Below the pieces are notes generated by a model. That model ran no database searches. It was not told the origin of the DNA and saw only the letters and a program-made list of their open reading frames with translations. From contig NZ_MLGE02000004.1 of assembly GCF_001792775.2 (NCBI RefSeq), positions 165,800 to 229,799 on the forward strand: a DNA stretch of 64,000 nt, read 5' to 3'. Below are positions 35,247 through 45,205 of the stretch, piece after piece; the first letter of the stretch is position 1, and each line of letters opens with the position of its first letter. This DNA is from Staphylococcus pseudintermedius. GTDB taxonomy: Bacteria; Bacillota; Bacilli; Staphylococcales; Staphylococcaceae. Position numbers and translations under genes: made by a program.

Positions 35247-37034
35247 CTAGCCTTCCTCTTGTAATGCTTTAAAAAGGACCTCCGCCGTTTTTTTCGGCAA
35301 TCCCGCTTCTTGTAGTGTCTCTACAGATGCTTCACGCATTTTTTTTATTGAACCAAATGTACGCAATAATTTTGTTTTCCGCTTTGGCCCGATGCCTTCA
35401 ACTTGATCTAAAATCGAACGCAATCCCGTCTTTTGTCGTGTTTGACGATGAAAAGTAATCGCGAATCGGTGCACTTCATCTTGAATGCGTTGTAATAAAT
35501 AGAACGCTTGACTATTTTTCTTTAATGGGACGACTTGCGCAGTTTCTCCATATAACAATTCTGAAGTTTGGTGTTTATCATTTTTTGCAAGTCCTGCAAT
35601 TGGAATGTCTAGACCAAGTTCATTTTCAAGGACATCTGCCACACTCGACATATGACCTTTCCCACCGTCAACAATGATTAAGTCTGGCAACGGTAACCCT
35701 TCATTCAACACACGTGTGTATCGGCGACGTACGGCTTCTTGCATTGATTTATAATCATCTGGTCCTTCAACAGATTTAATCTTATATTTACGATACCCTT
35801 TTTTATCTGGTTTCCCGTCCACAAAGCTAACCATTGCTGAAACCGGATCCACACCTTGGATATTGGAGTTATCGAAGGCTTCAATACGAATCGGTATCTG
35901 TATTCCCATCGCATCAGCAAGTTGTTCAATTGCTTTTACCGTACGGGATTCATCACGCGCAATCAGTTCAAATTTATTCTCTAATGATATACGTGCATTT
36001 TTATTGGCCATATCGACCAATTGCTTTTTCTGTCCACGTTGCGGTGTGACGATGTTTGTATCCACAACAGTATGCACCATTTCTACATCTAGCTGTTTCG
36101 GAATATGCACTTCTTTAGGTAGAAAATGTTGATTTAGCTGATAAAATTGTCCGATAAAAGTATAAAACTCTTCTTCAGGCGTTTGTTGTAACGGAAACAT
36201 TGTTGCTTCACGTTCAATCAAATTCCCTTGTCGAATAAAGAATACTTGAATACACATCCAACCTTTATCGACGTGATAACCAAATACATCTCGCACCGTT
36301 TGATCGACAGACATAATTTTTTGTTTTTTCGTCAAATTATTCACGTGTTGAATTAAATCGCGATACTCTTTCGCTTGTTCAAACTCTAGATTTTCACTCG
36401 CCTTAATCATTTTTTCTTCTAAATTTTTTAAAATCGTTTTGTCTTCACCATTCAAAAAATCAGTAATTTCTTTCGTCATGCGTCCATATTCTTCTTGCTG
36501 AACGGGATAAACACATGGTCCTAAACATTGCCCAATATGATAATACAAGCATAAACGGTCCGGCATTTTATCACATTTTCGAAATGGATAAATCCGATCT
36601 AATAACTTTTTCGTTTCATGTGCAGAGTAGGCATTCGGATAAGGACCAAAATATTTTCCGCTTCCTTTACGCACTGTTCGCGTCACAATCAATTTTGGAT
36701 GACGTTCTTTCGTGATTTTTATAAACGGATAACTTTTGTCATCTTTAAGTAAAATATTATAGCGCGGTTGATATTTTTTAATTAAATTCAGCTCAAGCAA
36801 CAATGATTCCGTTTCACTTGAAGTGACGATATATTCAAAATCAACAATCTCTCGAACTAAACGTGTCGTCTTTGTATCATGTGCGCCTGTAAAATAAGAA
36901 CGCACACGATTGCGTAGCTTTTTCGCTTTGCCAACATAGATGACTTGGTTTTGCCGGTCTTTCATTAAATAGCAGCCCGGCTCCATTGGTAACACACCTA
37001 ACTTTTGTTTAATTCGACTTTGGGTCTCCTCCAT
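35247..37034 (-). CDS. uvrC: excinuclease ABC subunit C
   Basis: A 595-residue dual-incision nuclease of nucleotide excision repair. N-terminal GIY-YIG domain ([19 protein letters not shown], 3' incision), CGPCV-like Cys motif around [14 protein letters not shown], a UVR motif ([13 protein letters not shown], about residue 212), the RNase H-like 5'-incision domain ([21 protein letters not shown]) and a C-terminal helix-hairpin-helix pair ([16 protein letters not shown]). Confidence 0.97.
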   Translation of the reverse strand: MEETQSRIKQKLGVLPMEPGCYLMKDRQNQVIYVGKAKKLRNRVRSYFTGAHDTKTTRLVREIVDFEYIVTSSETESLLLELNLIKKYQPRYNILLKDDKSYPFIKITKERHPKLIVTRTVRKGSGKYFGPYPNAYSAHETKKLLDRIYPFRKCDKMPDRLCLYYHIGQCLGPCVYPVQQEEYGRMTKEITDFLNGEDKTILKNLEEKMIKASENLEFEQAKEYRDLIQHVNNLTKKQKIMSVDQTVRDVFGYHVDKGWMCIQVFFIRQGNLIEREATMFPLQQTPEEEFYTFIGQFYQLNQHFLPKEVHIPKQLDVEMVHTVVDTNIVTPQRGQKKQLVDMANKNARISLENKFELIARDESRTVKAIEQLADAMGIQIPIRIEAFDNSNIQGVDPVSAMVSFVDGKPDKKGYRKYKIKSVEGPDDYKSMQEAVRRRYTRVLNEGLPLPDLIIVDGGKGHMSSVADVLENELGLDIPIAGLAKNDKHQTSELLYGETAQVVPLKKNSQAFYLLQRIQDEVHRFAITFHRQTRQKTGLRSILDQVEGIGPKRKTKLLRTFGSIKKMREASVETLQEAGLPKKTAEVLFKALQEEG

Positions 37035-37113
37035 GCATCATTCACCTTCTTTACATCTCCTACCTTAAACAAGCTCATTTTCAAATAACACCATCATCAT
37101 TATAAACAACGAA

Positions 37114-37163
37114 AAGGAGTGAAACGAACATCATCGCAATACTTCAATGACTGTTTCACTCCC
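37114..37163 (-). terminator. mutS2-trxA terminator
   Basis: GGAGTGAAAC / GTTTCACTCC stem followed by TTTTCGTT on the minus strand, 137 bp after trxA. Nothing else is seen in 37035-37299. Confidence 0.65.
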
Positions 37164-37299
37164 GCAACGGTGATTCACTTCATATTTACAAGCACGCGGA
37201 GTCACTTATCACCGACTGCGCTTTCCATTTAATAAAATAACTGTAATTTGATACTCTAACTATTTAAATTCATTTATTTTTATAAAAGTGAATATGAGA

Positions 37300-37614
37300 T
37301 TATACGTGTTTATCTAATACTTGTGCTAAGTTTTCTTTTGGTTGGAATCCAACAACTTTGTCCACGGGTTGACCGTCTTTAAATACGATTAATGTTGGAA
37401 TACTCATTACTTCAAATTTTGCTGCTGTTGCTTGGTTTTGGTCAACATCTAATTTTAAAATGTCAGCTTTACCTTCGTAGTCAACTGCTAAGTCTTCTAA
37501 TACAGGTGCAATCATTTTACATGGGCCACACCAAGTTGCCCAAAAGTCTACTAACTTAACACCTGATTGAATTTGTTCGTCAAAATTGGAATCTTTCACT
37601 TCTATTATTGCCAT
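37300..37614 (-). CDS. trxA: thioredoxin
   Basis: A 104-residue thioredoxin with active site FWATWCGPCKMIAPV (Cys at about residues 29 and 32) and the cis-Pro loop MSIPTLIVFKDG. Reduces protein disulfides with NADPH via TrxB. The ATG following AAGGAGG is used; an upstream in-frame extension has no ribosome site. Follows mutS2 by 78 bp. Confidence 0.97.
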   Translation of the reverse strand: MAIIEVKDSNFDEQIQSGVKLVDFWATWCGPCKMIAPVLEDLAVDYEGKADILKLDVDQNQATAAKFEVMSIPTLIVFKDGQPVDKVVGFQPKENLAQVLDKHV

Positions 37615-37692
37615 AGGAAGTTTCCTCCTTAAATATCGTTTGATGTTAAAATTATAACAAATTGTATGCATGATTTCATTATCATTGCTCAA

Positions 37693-40041
37693 TTATTTCA
37701 ATGTTGCGACTGTAACACCAAATCCACCTTCACTTGGCATGCCGCCTCTGTACGTAGCCACACTTTTATGACGTTTCAAATGTTGTTGCACGCCTTTTTG
37801 TAATGCTCCCGTCCCTTTACCATGAATAATGTAAACATCTTCATAATTACTGAGCACAGCTTGATCGAGATACTGATCAAGTGCCACCATCGCTTCATCA
37901 TAACGATAGCCTCTTAAATCCAGTTCCATTTTTACAGTAGAACGATTCGTACGTGTGACCACTTTTTTCGGTTGCTCTTTAGCCTTTTCTTTTTTCTCAA
38001 GGTCACTTAATGGTAATTTCATTTTAATAATGCCCATTTGAACGACCGCTTCTTCATCACTCAATACTTCAAGCACTTCTCCTTTTTGACCGTAAGAAAG
38101 CACCTTGACTTCGTCGCCTGCTTTAATTTCATCCCATTTTTGCTTTTGCACATTTTGTTTAATGGATTTCGCTTCATATTGATCTTCTAGGCGTTTACGT
38201 TGATCAATGAGCTCATGTTCTTTCACTTCTGCACCTTTTTGATCGCGCATATCACGTAATGATTTCAAAATATCATCCGCTTCTTCCATCGCTGCTTTGA
38301 CACGCTGATTCGCCTTATCTTTTGCTTCTTCAATTAAACGGGATTCCATGTTTTGATATTGTTCATATGCACGTGATAAGTCGTTATGAATTTGTGAAGC
38401 TTCACGGACCAGTCGATCAAGTTCAATACGCTGATCATCCACACGTTTCGCATTTTTTTCGAGTGACGCAATCATTTCATTAATTTCTTGTTCATCTTGA
38501 CCGATCATAGATTTCGCATGATTAATGATTTTCAAGCCGAGACCTAAACGTTTCGAAATATCAAACGCATTTGAACGTCCTGGCACACCCATTAAAAGCT
38601 TGTAAGTCGGGCTTAACGTATCCACATCAAATTCCACACTTGCATTCATGACACCTTCACGATTGTAACTGTATGCTTTCAATTCAGGATAGTGCGTCGT
38701 GGCCATAACAAGCGCGCCCATACCGTGCACGTGATCTAAAATGCTCATCGCAAGGGCCGCACCTTCACTTGGATCAGTCCCAGCACCAAGCTCATCAAAT
38801 AAAATCAAGCTCTTATCATTGGCTTCTTCTAAAATATTTACAATCGTTTTCATATGAGACGAAAATGTAGACAATGATTGTTCAATCGACTGTTCATCGC
38901 CAATGTCACAAAAGACGTTGTCAAACACGCTCAACTGGCTGCCATCTAGTGTTGGAATTAACAAACCAGACTGTGCCATTAGAATAATTAAGCCTAATGT
39001 TTTTAATGTGACTGTTTTACCACCTGTATTCGGACCGGTAATAATAACAGTTTGAATAGAAGACTCAAATTCAATCGTATTCGCTACAACTGTGTCTCGG
39101 TCCAACAACGGGTGAAATGCTTTCGGTAAATACACTTGGCGCTCTACTGCAAATGTCGGCTTCGTCCCTTTAATTTTAGCAGCATAACGCGCTTTACCAA
39201 TCAGAAAATCTAAATGCCCCATCACTTGTTCAGAAATCAAACATGCTTCTGCTTCTTCTGCTACTTCGGCCGTTAACTCAGCAAGTATGCGTTGAACTTC
39301 CGTTGCTTCCTCACTGCGTAAACGACTAATTTGATTGTTCAACTCGACGACTGCAGAAGGTTCGATATAAAGTGTTTGACCTGAAGCAGATTGATCATGC
39401 ACAATCCCGTTAAAATCTTGGCGATATTCTGCACGTACAGGAATTACATTGCGCTCATTTCTCACTGTCACAATGGCATCGGATAACTTTTTCTGATTAC
39501 TTGTCGACTTCACCATACGATCTAATTGTGCACGAACACGTTGATTCGTTTTAGCAATCCGACTCCGAATCGACTGTAACTCCATACTTGCAGAATCGAA
39601 TAAGTCTTGCGTATCACATTTTTGATGAATCGATTGGTATAAATGCGTTAATACAGGTAATTGCTGCATCTGCCCATCTAAAATCTCATAATTGACCGTT
39701 TCTTCATCTTCAACAAGTTGGTTATAAAATGTTTTAAACTGGTTTTGAACTTGAATTAACGTTTTAATCGCATTCAGTTCTTGCACATTCAATGTCCCAC
39801 CAATTTGCGAACGCTTAATATACGGTTGCACGCGTGACAAACCGCTCATACTTGGCAAACGATATTGATTATAGATTCGTGAAATTTCGTCCACTTCATC
39901 CATTTGATGGACGACCGTCTCATAATCAGACGATGGCGCTAATTGTTTTACTTTTTCAATCGCTAAATCACTGATGACCTCTTGCTCAATCAATGACTTC
40001 ACTTTATTAAATTCCAATATTTCTAACGTTTTTTGTTTCAT
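37693..40041 (-). CDS. mutS2: endonuclease MutS2
   Basis: A 782-residue MutS-family protein without mismatch-recognition domain I. Core/clamp region to about residue 300, ATPase with Walker [16 protein letters not shown] (about 332), Walker [14 protein letters not shown], a long coiled coil (about 510-630), KOW-like region, and the C-terminal Smr nuclease domain ([22 protein letters not shown]). Limits recombination and rescues collided ribosomes in relatives. Start: ATG 5 bp after GAGGG; an upstream TTG is less likely. Confidence 0.95.
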   Translation of the reverse strand: MKQKTLEILEFNKVKSLIEQEVISDLAIEKVKQLAPSSDYETVVHQMDEVDEISRIYNQYRLPSMSGLSRVQPYIKRSQIGGTLNVQELNAIKTLIQVQNQFKTFYNQLVEDEETVNYEILDGQMQQLPVLTHLYQSIHQKCDTQDLFDSASMELQSIRSRIAKTNQRVRAQLDRMVKSTSNQKKLSDAIVTVRNERNVIPVRAEYRQDFNGIVHDQSASGQTLYIEPSAVVELNNQISRLRSEEATEVQRILAELTAEVAEEAEACLISEQVMGHLDFLIGKARYAAKIKGTKPTFAVERQVYLPKAFHPLLDRDTVVANTIEFESSIQTVIITGPNTGGKTVTLKTLGLIILMAQSGLLIPTLDGSQLSVFDNVFCDIGDEQSIEQSLSTFSSHMKTIVNILEEANDKSLILFDELGAGTDPSEGAALAMSILDHVHGMGALVMATTHYPELKAYSYNREGVMNASVEFDVDTLSPTYKLLMGVPGRSNAFDISKRLGLGLKIINHAKSMIGQDEQEINEMIASLEKNAKRVDDQRIELDRLVREASQIHNDLSRAYEQYQNMESRLIEEAKDKANQRVKAAMEEADDILKSLRDMRDQKGAEVKEHELIDQRKRLEDQYEAKSIKQNVQKQKWDEIKAGDEVKVLSYGQKGEVLEVLSDEEAVVQMGIIKMKLPLSDLEKKEKAKEQPKKVVTRTNRSTVKMELDLRGYRYDEAMVALDQYLDQAVLSNYEDVYIIHGKGTGALQKGVQQHLKRHKSVATYRGGMPSEGGFGVTVATLK

Positions 40042-40056
40042 CCAATCCCTCAATTT

Positions 40057-41766
40057 CTATTCAACAGATTTGGGTTGCGTAATAAATTGTTTAAATGCTT
40101 GTCGAGACATCGCATTCACCACGTCCTCTTTTTTGACGAAGCCTTTTTGTGCTGTAGCGATACCATAATTCATAAAGTTGAGATGGTCGACATGGTGCGC
40201 ATCTGTATTAATCGTTACTTTCAAACCTGGATTTTGTCGTAACACTTCCGCACTTAAATCTAAACGTTTCGGGTTCGCATTGATTTCAAGCACGGTCCCT
40301 GTTTCGCGACAGAGCTCAATCAACTTCGTCATATTCGGCGCATAACCATCACGACGCCCAATAATTCGACCAGTCGGATGTGCAATATGACGTACATAAG
40401 GATTGCGACATGCGGCTTCTAATCGCTTCATAATCTCTTCTTCCGATTGATTGAAACTTTGATGAATCGCCGCAATGACATAATCGAGTTGAGCGAGCAC
40501 TTCATCATCGTAATCTAATCGACCATCAGGCAAAATATCCATTTCCGTACCTGAATAAATATCAATTTCTGGGTACGCTTGGTTTAATTTTTTAATCTCT
40601 TCATTTTGTTTCAATAAACGGTCCACAGACAAACCATTCGCCACACGTAAGCTTTGTGAATGGTCTGTAATACACATGAATTGGTAGCCTTTTTCGATAT
40701 TTGCTTCTACCATTTCTCTTAATGAAAACGCACCATCACTCGCAGTCGTATGCATATGAATATCCCCATTAATATCATCGAGTGTGACAATTTCTGATAA
40801 ATCTTTATCAAATTCTGTACCATCTTCGCGCATACTTGGCGCCATCCATTTCACACCAAAATGTTCATAAATCGCCGCTTCACTATCGAATTGTAACAAA
40901 GAGCCATCCGGTTGTTCGATGCCGTATTCACTTACTTTTTCGTTCGTTTGTTTCGCAATTTGACGTATTCGAATATTATGCTCTTTAGAACCTGTAAAAT
41001 GTTGCAATGTATGATAGAATGCAGCAGGTTCAATTAGGCGAAAGTCCACACCAATCGTTTCATCATCAAAAGCCAGTTCCAGAGATACTTTCGTTTTTCC
41101 TACAGCAACCTCTTCCACTTTTTCAGGTATCGCTAACAATTGTTGTTGAACTTCAAGCGGATCATTTGTACTAATAATATAGTCTAAATCTTTACTCATT
41201 TCTTTCTTACGACGAAAACTGCCTGCAACTTCAAAACGTTCAATCGCTTCTATCGACTGTAGATGTTTTGTAATCAGCGTGTTTAATCCTTTCATCGTGT
41301 CGATTGGGTACGCATCTTTTTTCGCACCTAACTCACGAATGGCTTCTAAATATTTTTCTTCAGTCTTCTTACCAAAGCCGTCTAATGCACTTATTTCATG
41401 GTTTTCAGCCGCTTTTTGAAATGAATCTTTATCCGTAATATTGAGTTCTTGATAGAGTCGTGCAATCCGTTTACTGCCGAGCCCTTTAATTTTCAATAAT
41501 GGAATTAATCCACTTGGCACTTCTTTTTTTAAAGCATTCAATGTAGGTGAGTCACCTGTTTCTAAAAATGTGTTGATGACTTCGCCTACACCTTTACCAA
41601 TATTTTTTAATTCTGTTACATCATCAATTTGATCCATTGTGCGTTCATCTGCTTCTAAACTTTGGACAGCTTTACGATATGCAGAGACTTTGAACGCATT
41701 TTCTCCCTTTAACTCCATATAAGTCGCGATTTCTTCTAATAAACGAATAACATCTTTCTTAGTCAT
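40057..41766 (-). CDS. polX: DNA polymerase/3'-5' exonuclease PolX
   Basis: A 569-residue family X polymerase with a PHP domain. N-terminal helix-hairpin-helix region (LKNIGKGVGEVINTFL, IKGLGSKRIARLY), polymerase palm with GSFRRKKEMSKDLDYII (about residue 185), then the PHP nuclease from about residue 330 (GDIHMHTTASDGAFSL, CITDHSQSL, IAAIHQSF, HPTGRIIGRRDG, TINTDAHHVDHL). Used in base excision repair. Stops 15 bp before mutS2. Confidence 0.95.
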   Translation of the reverse strand: MTKKDVIRLLEEIATYMELKGENAFKVSAYRKAVQSLEADERTMDQIDDVTELKNIGKGVGEVINTFLETGDSPTLNALKKEVPSGLIPLLKIKGLGSKRIARLYQELNITDKDSFQKAAENHEISALDGFGKKTEEKYLEAIRELGAKKDAYPIDTMKGLNTLITKHLQSIEAIERFEVAGSFRRKKEMSKDLDYIISTNDPLEVQQQLLAIPEKVEEVAVGKTKVSLELAFDDETIGVDFRLIEPAAFYHTLQHFTGSKEHNIRIRQIAKQTNEKVSEYGIEQPDGSLLQFDSEAAIYEHFGVKWMAPSMREDGTEFDKDLSEIVTLDDINGDIHMHTTASDGAFSLREMVEANIEKGYQFMCITDHSQSLRVANGLSVDRLLKQNEEIKKLNQAYPEIDIYSGTEMDILPDGRLDYDDEVLAQLDYVIAAIHQSFNQSEEEIMKRLEAACRNPYVRHIAHPTGRIIGRRDGYAPNMTKLIELCRETGTVLEINANPKRLDLSAEVLRQNPGLKVTINTDAHHVDHLNFMNYGIATAQKGFVKKEDVVNAMSRQAFKQFITQPKSVE

Positions 41767-41769
41767 CTC

Positions 41770-41835
41770 ATCACCTCATTAAAAAAGAGGGTGAAACCAT
41801 GTGACAACACATATCCGTCTCAGCCTCATTCGTCT
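41770..41835 (-). terminator. weak hairpin between cvpA and polX
   Basis: GAGGGTGAAA / TCTCAGCCTC imperfect stem in the 72-bp gap; may attenuate between zapA-cvpA and polX. Confidence 0.35.
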
Positions 41836-41838
41836 GTT

Positions 41839-42360
41839 TTATTTCAAATTCAATGTAAATTCTGATAAAAATGGAATGCCGTTAATAAACCATTGAGCCA
41901 CTTGTGATTGTGCAAGTGCATATTGCATCATCTCATTCGGATACAATGCTGTGACATAACAAGTAAAATGGATAAAAATGATGCCCGAACAACAAGCGAG
42001 ACATGCGCCTATAATTCTACTGGACCATCCGAGGCGTTGCAATGCAAACACACCATTAAAGCTGCCAATCACAAAATACAGCATCGTTTTTACAATCATC
42101 ACGAGCAACAGGAATACGATGACATAATTGAATCGCACTTCTGGTTGCGCAATATCCATAGCAAATTGGGTATCGTATGCGACAGTTCGTGGATAAGGAA
42201 TAAACAACCTAAAATAATGACTGAGTGGTTGATAAAATTGAGCTGCAACCCACAAAGAAAAAAATGTACTTCCCAAATGCAACGCACTGACATTCCAACC
42301 TCTATGAAATCCTGTCATTGCAAAAAGCAGTAAGACAATGATAATAAATAGTAGATACAC
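41839..42360 (-). CDS. CvpA-family membrane protein
   Basis: A 173-residue protein with four hydrophobic segments (about residues 1-18, 24-42, 78-102, 112-138) and the CvpA-like GFHRGWNVSALHLG loop. Related to colicin V production protein; true role in Gram-positives unclear. GTG start 8 bp after GAGG, with the zapA stop 1 bp away. The neighbours zapA and polX are the conserved staphylococcal/bacillar order. Confidence 0.85.
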   Translation of the reverse strand: MYLLFIIIVLLLFAMTGFHRGWNVSALHLGSTFFSLWVAAQFYQPLSHYFRLFIPYPRTVAYDTQFAMDIAQPEVRFNYVIVFLLLVMIVKTMLYFVIGSFNGVFALQRLGWSSRIIGACLACCSGIIFIHFTCYVTALYPNEMMQYALAQSQVAQWFINGIPFLSEFTLNLK

Positions 42361-42361
42361 A

Positions 42362-42628
42362 TTAGTGTCCTCTATGTTTTAAACGTTGAATTTCTTCTCG
42401 TAACAGTGCATTCTCTTCTTCTAATAACACGAGTTCATGCATCACATTGACCGCAGTTAGTACAGCTTTGCGCACAGAATCCAGTCCTGCGTTTCTACGT
42501 CCCAACTCTCGAATTTTACCATCGACTAAGTCAGCGACATAACGAATGCGTTCAGGGTCATCTTCCCCTAAAATCGTATAGTTTTGATCATTAATCGTTA
42601 CATTGATTCGGTTTTTAAACTCAGCCAT
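42362..42628 (-). CDS. zapA: cell division protein ZapA
   Basis: An 88-residue FtsZ-ring stabiliser: NRINVTINDQNYTILGEDDPERIRYVADLVD (quoted in part) globular head, then a coiled coil ELVLLEEENALLREEIQRL. Promotes FtsZ bundling. The ATG after GGTGAG is chosen over a GTG 9 bp upstream. Divergent from rnhC. Confidence 0.92.
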   Translation of the reverse strand: MAEFKNRINVTINDQNYTILGEDDPERIRYVADLVDGKIRELGRRNAGLDSVRKAVLTAVNVMHELVLLEEENALLREEIQRLKHRGH

Positions 42629-42770
42629 TTCACTCACCTAGCCTTATTATCTTTTTGTTTGATCATGGTACATTATACACGAGTTAGGCTTATTTGTGTA
42701 TCATTCATTGTTCCCGTCTTATCGATTCTATGTTACCATTTTAAAGTAAAAATAGAAGAGAGGGTATTGG

Positions 42771-43709
42771 ATGACAAATATTGTTAAAAAGTTAAATGAA
42801 AACGAAATTGAACAACTTTTAAAGCACCTTCATCCCGACACGCAAGATCTCCCTACTGGCATGCGCGCACGGGCGAAATATGAAGGGGTCACGATCAGTA
42901 TTTACAATTCACAAAAAGTCATGTTTCAAGGTAAAAATGCAGAAGCGTTATGGCGTAAACTGATTGACCACTCTGAAAGGAAGTCCCCTGCGAAGTCGAA
43001 ATCGAAAAAGAAATCCGTCACATCGACACAGTACATTCGTTACAATACACATAGTTGTATCGGCAGTGATGAGGCAGGTAGCGGTGATTATTTCGGACCA
43101 TTAACAGTATGTGCGTGTTACGTTTCTGCACAGCATATTCCTATATTGAAAGAATTAGGTGTAGATGATTCCAAACGTTTAACTGATAAAAAAATTGTTG
43201 CCTTGGCTGAGCAACTTGTTACATTTTTACCTCATTCTTTACTCGTATTGGATAACCCAAAATATAATGAACGCAAACAATTAGGCTGGTCACAAGTTAA
43301 AATGAAGGCTGTTTTACATAATGAATGTATTAAGAATGTATTGAAAAAAGTGGATGCAACTGAAGTGGATTATATTGTTATTGATCAGTTTGCGAAACAA
43401 GAGGTTTATGAACATTATGCGCTAGGTGCGATTCCAGAACGTCAGAAAACGCAATTTGAGACGAAGGGTGAGTCGAAATCTTTGGCGATTGCGGCGGCGA
43501 GTATCATTTCACGGTATGCGTTTGTGAAACATATGGATCAGTTGTCGAAGCGTTACCGTATGGAAATTTTGAAAGGGGCGAGTCATAAGGTAGATGTGAC
43601 TGCGGCAAAGGTGATTGAGAAGTATGGGATTGAGGTGCTTGATGGAATGAGTAAAAGTCACTTTAGTAATCGAAATAAAGCGTTGGCACTGGTGAATTCA
43701 AAGCGTTAA
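42771..43709 (+). CDS. rnhC: ribonuclease HIII
   Basis: A 312-residue RNase HIII removing RNA from RNA-DNA hybrids. N-terminal TBP-like substrate-binding domain (about 1-85), Lys-rich linker, catalytic domain with [15 protein letters not shown] (catalytic Asp/Glu about residues 100-101), [21 protein letters not shown] and [17 protein letters not shown] [23 protein letters not shown] ribosome site. Confidence 0.96.
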   Translation: MTNIVKKLNENEIEQLLKHLHPDTQDLPTGMRARAKYEGVTISIYNSQKVMFQGKNAEALWRKLIDHSERKSPAKSKSKKKSVTSTQYIRYNTHSCIGSDEAGSGDYFGPLTVCACYVSAQHIPILKELGVDDSKRLTDKKIVALAEQLVTFLPHSLLVLDNPKYNERKQLGWSQVKMKAVLHNECIKNVLKKVDATEVDYIVIDQFAKQEVYEHYALGAIPERQKTQFETKGESKSLAIAAASIISRYAFVKHMDQLSKRYRMEILKGASHKVDVTAAKVIEKYGIEVLDGMSKSHFSNRNKALALVNSKR

Positions 43710-43799
43710 TTGGGGTTATGAACACTTGTTCACAGTAGGCGTTGCAACCTTAGATTGCTTGAATCGCGCTGCGCTTTCCTAGGGGCTGGCCCTTCAACT

Positions 43800-43975
43800 C
43801 AATTCGGCTTAATTAAAATAGATACTTATTCGAGGCCGAATTGGATTTTGGGAGCAGTACAGAAATCTTATGTGTAACAAAGATTTCGTTGTACTGCCCC
43901 CGCAAGGCTGACTAGACTTCTCAAAAGCATGCGCATTGAGAAGTCAAACAGCTACTGCGTTAAACGGTAGCCACT
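43800..43975. repeat. cluster of four hairpins, probable dispersed intergenic element
   Basis: Consecutive inverted repeats: AATTCGGC/GCCGAATT (43801-43842), GCAGTACA..AATCTT with its complement (43854-43897), GACTTCTCAA/TTGAGAAGTC (43915-43945), GCTAC/GTAGC (43951-43972). The GC-rich text around 43770-43800 and 44010-44035 is unlike its AT-rich surroundings. Looks like a repeated structured intergenic element of this species group; I see no second copy in the window. Confidence 0.5.
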
Positions 43976-44046
43976 TTTAAAGTAAAGATGTGACTGCTAG
44001 CAGTATGCACGCGTCCCCTCAGGAGTCTTGCGCGATTCTTGCAATC

Positions 44047-44137
44047 TTTGGTACTTTTCTGTTTTTTCGACATGTGGATAACTCTAATCCTTACCCCTTT
44101 GATTCACTGTGCAGCTGGTTTTCTTTCGGTTACTATT
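44047..44137 (+). repeat. 90-bp imperfect direct repeat, copy 1
   Basis: Shares blocks such as ACTTTTCTGTTTTT, CGACATGT, TTTGATTCACTGTG and CTGGTTT with copy 2 at 44242-44330. A 169-codon frame across both copies (43990-44499) has no ribosome site and a Phe/Leu/Cys-rich product; I do not call it a gene. Confidence 0.6.
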
Positions 44138-44241
44138 TTTCTCAACCTACACTACTTTTTCTATTGCAGATACCCTCTCTTTTATTGTATATGATCCGTG
44201 CCTTCTACACCTTCTTGATTTTTGAGTCATGTTTATATTTG

Positions 44242-44330
44242 TCGGTGCTTTTCTGTTTTTGCGACATGTTGATGACTTTAATACTTACCTCTTTGATTCA
44301 CTGTGTATCTGGTTTGCTTTCGAATACTAT
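44242..44330 (+). repeat. 90-bp imperfect direct repeat, copy 2
   Basis: Second copy, offset by about 194 bp from copy 1, roughly 80 percent alike by eye. Confidence 0.6.
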
Positions 44331-44500
44331 AATCATTGATTCACTTTTACGTTTTGATAGACGATTTTTCAATTTTATTCATTTCTGCTTTTTGCGTATC
44401 AAAATTTATACTTTCTTTGCTCGTTTGGACGTTTATATTTTACTTCAAAGTGTGTTTCCATATATAATAAATCGAAATAATTACGATTTGAGGGATTGAC

Positions 44501-45094
44501 TTGAATTTTACCCAGGGTTTAACTGAAGCAGAGAATGACTCAAGACTTGAGATGATTCACTATATTTGCGACAACCCAGAAACACCTCTTAAAGTAAAGC
44601 CTGAATATCAAACACTCATCAACAAAAATGTTGTGGTTGCCGAAAATGGTGAATTGATTTCTATTTATCCGATTTCACTTAAAGCAACGAATAAAAAAGT
44701 ATACACAAATCAAAATACGTCGCCAGTATTTGCAATGTGTGCGATTGATGCGATAGGTGTGCATTATACGATTCATTCGAATATCACGATTGAGAGTGAA
44801 GACGAGTTGATGCACACACCCATCCACCTTGAAATGAAAGACGGACATATCATCAATCGAAATGAACACGACATTTTTGTTTTATACAAAGATGTGCTAA
44901 AAAAAGAAAATTGCAATGTTGACTGTTGTCCTTATATTCACTTTTTTACAAGCGAGCAAAATGCCCTAGAATATCTTAAACAAGTTCAATATACGGGACC
45001 TTATCAAATATTAAATTTAGATGAAGCGAATGAAACAGCAAAGGCATTATTTCGATATCAGCCAGTGGAATGTGGTCGCTGTTGTCAATCATGA
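44501..45094 (+). CDS. MerB-like organomercurial (alkylmercury) lyase family protein
   Basis: A 197-residue protein of the alkylmercury lyase family. The segment SPVFAMCAIDAIG places Cys80 and Asp83 as in the MerB C-x-x-D active site, and NVDCCPYIHFFTS (Cys142/Cys143) matches the MerB Cys-Cys-x-x-x-HFF region, at nearly the same spacing. MerB cleaves the carbon-mercury bond. No merA, merR or mer transport gene is adjacent, so the present role could differ. TTG start with GAGGG ribosome site; a further CGRCC motif ends the protein. Confidence 0.75.
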   Translation: MNFTQGLTEAENDSRLEMIHYICDNPETPLKVKPEYQTLINKNVVVAENGELISIYPISLKATNKKVYTNQNTSPVFAMCAIDAIGVHYTIHSNITIESEDELMHTPIHLEMKDGHIINRNEHDIFVLYKDVLKKENCNVDCCPYIHFFTSEQNALEYLKQVQYTGPYQILNLDEANETAKALFRYQPVECGRCCQS

Positions 45095-45153
45095 CATGTA
45101 CAGTTAAGGTTATCATTTGAAATACATCAATTTTCGATATAACGAGACAACTC

Positions 45154-45192
45154 AAAAAACACCAAGTAACTTCAATCGTTACTTGGTGTTCC
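45154..45192. terminator. pheST terminator
   Basis: AACACCAAGTAAC / GTTACTTGGTGTT stem shortly after the pheT stop, T-run on the minus strand; shared with the convergent MerB-like gene. Confidence 0.85.
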
Positions 45193-45205
45193 CTGTTATC
45201 GTTTT

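Noticed and set aside
43990..44499. 169-codon plus-strand frame
   Set aside because: No ribosome site, Phe/Leu/Cys-rich product with no fold-like pattern, and it runs through a hairpin element and two direct repeats. More likely chance openness of AT-rich repeats.
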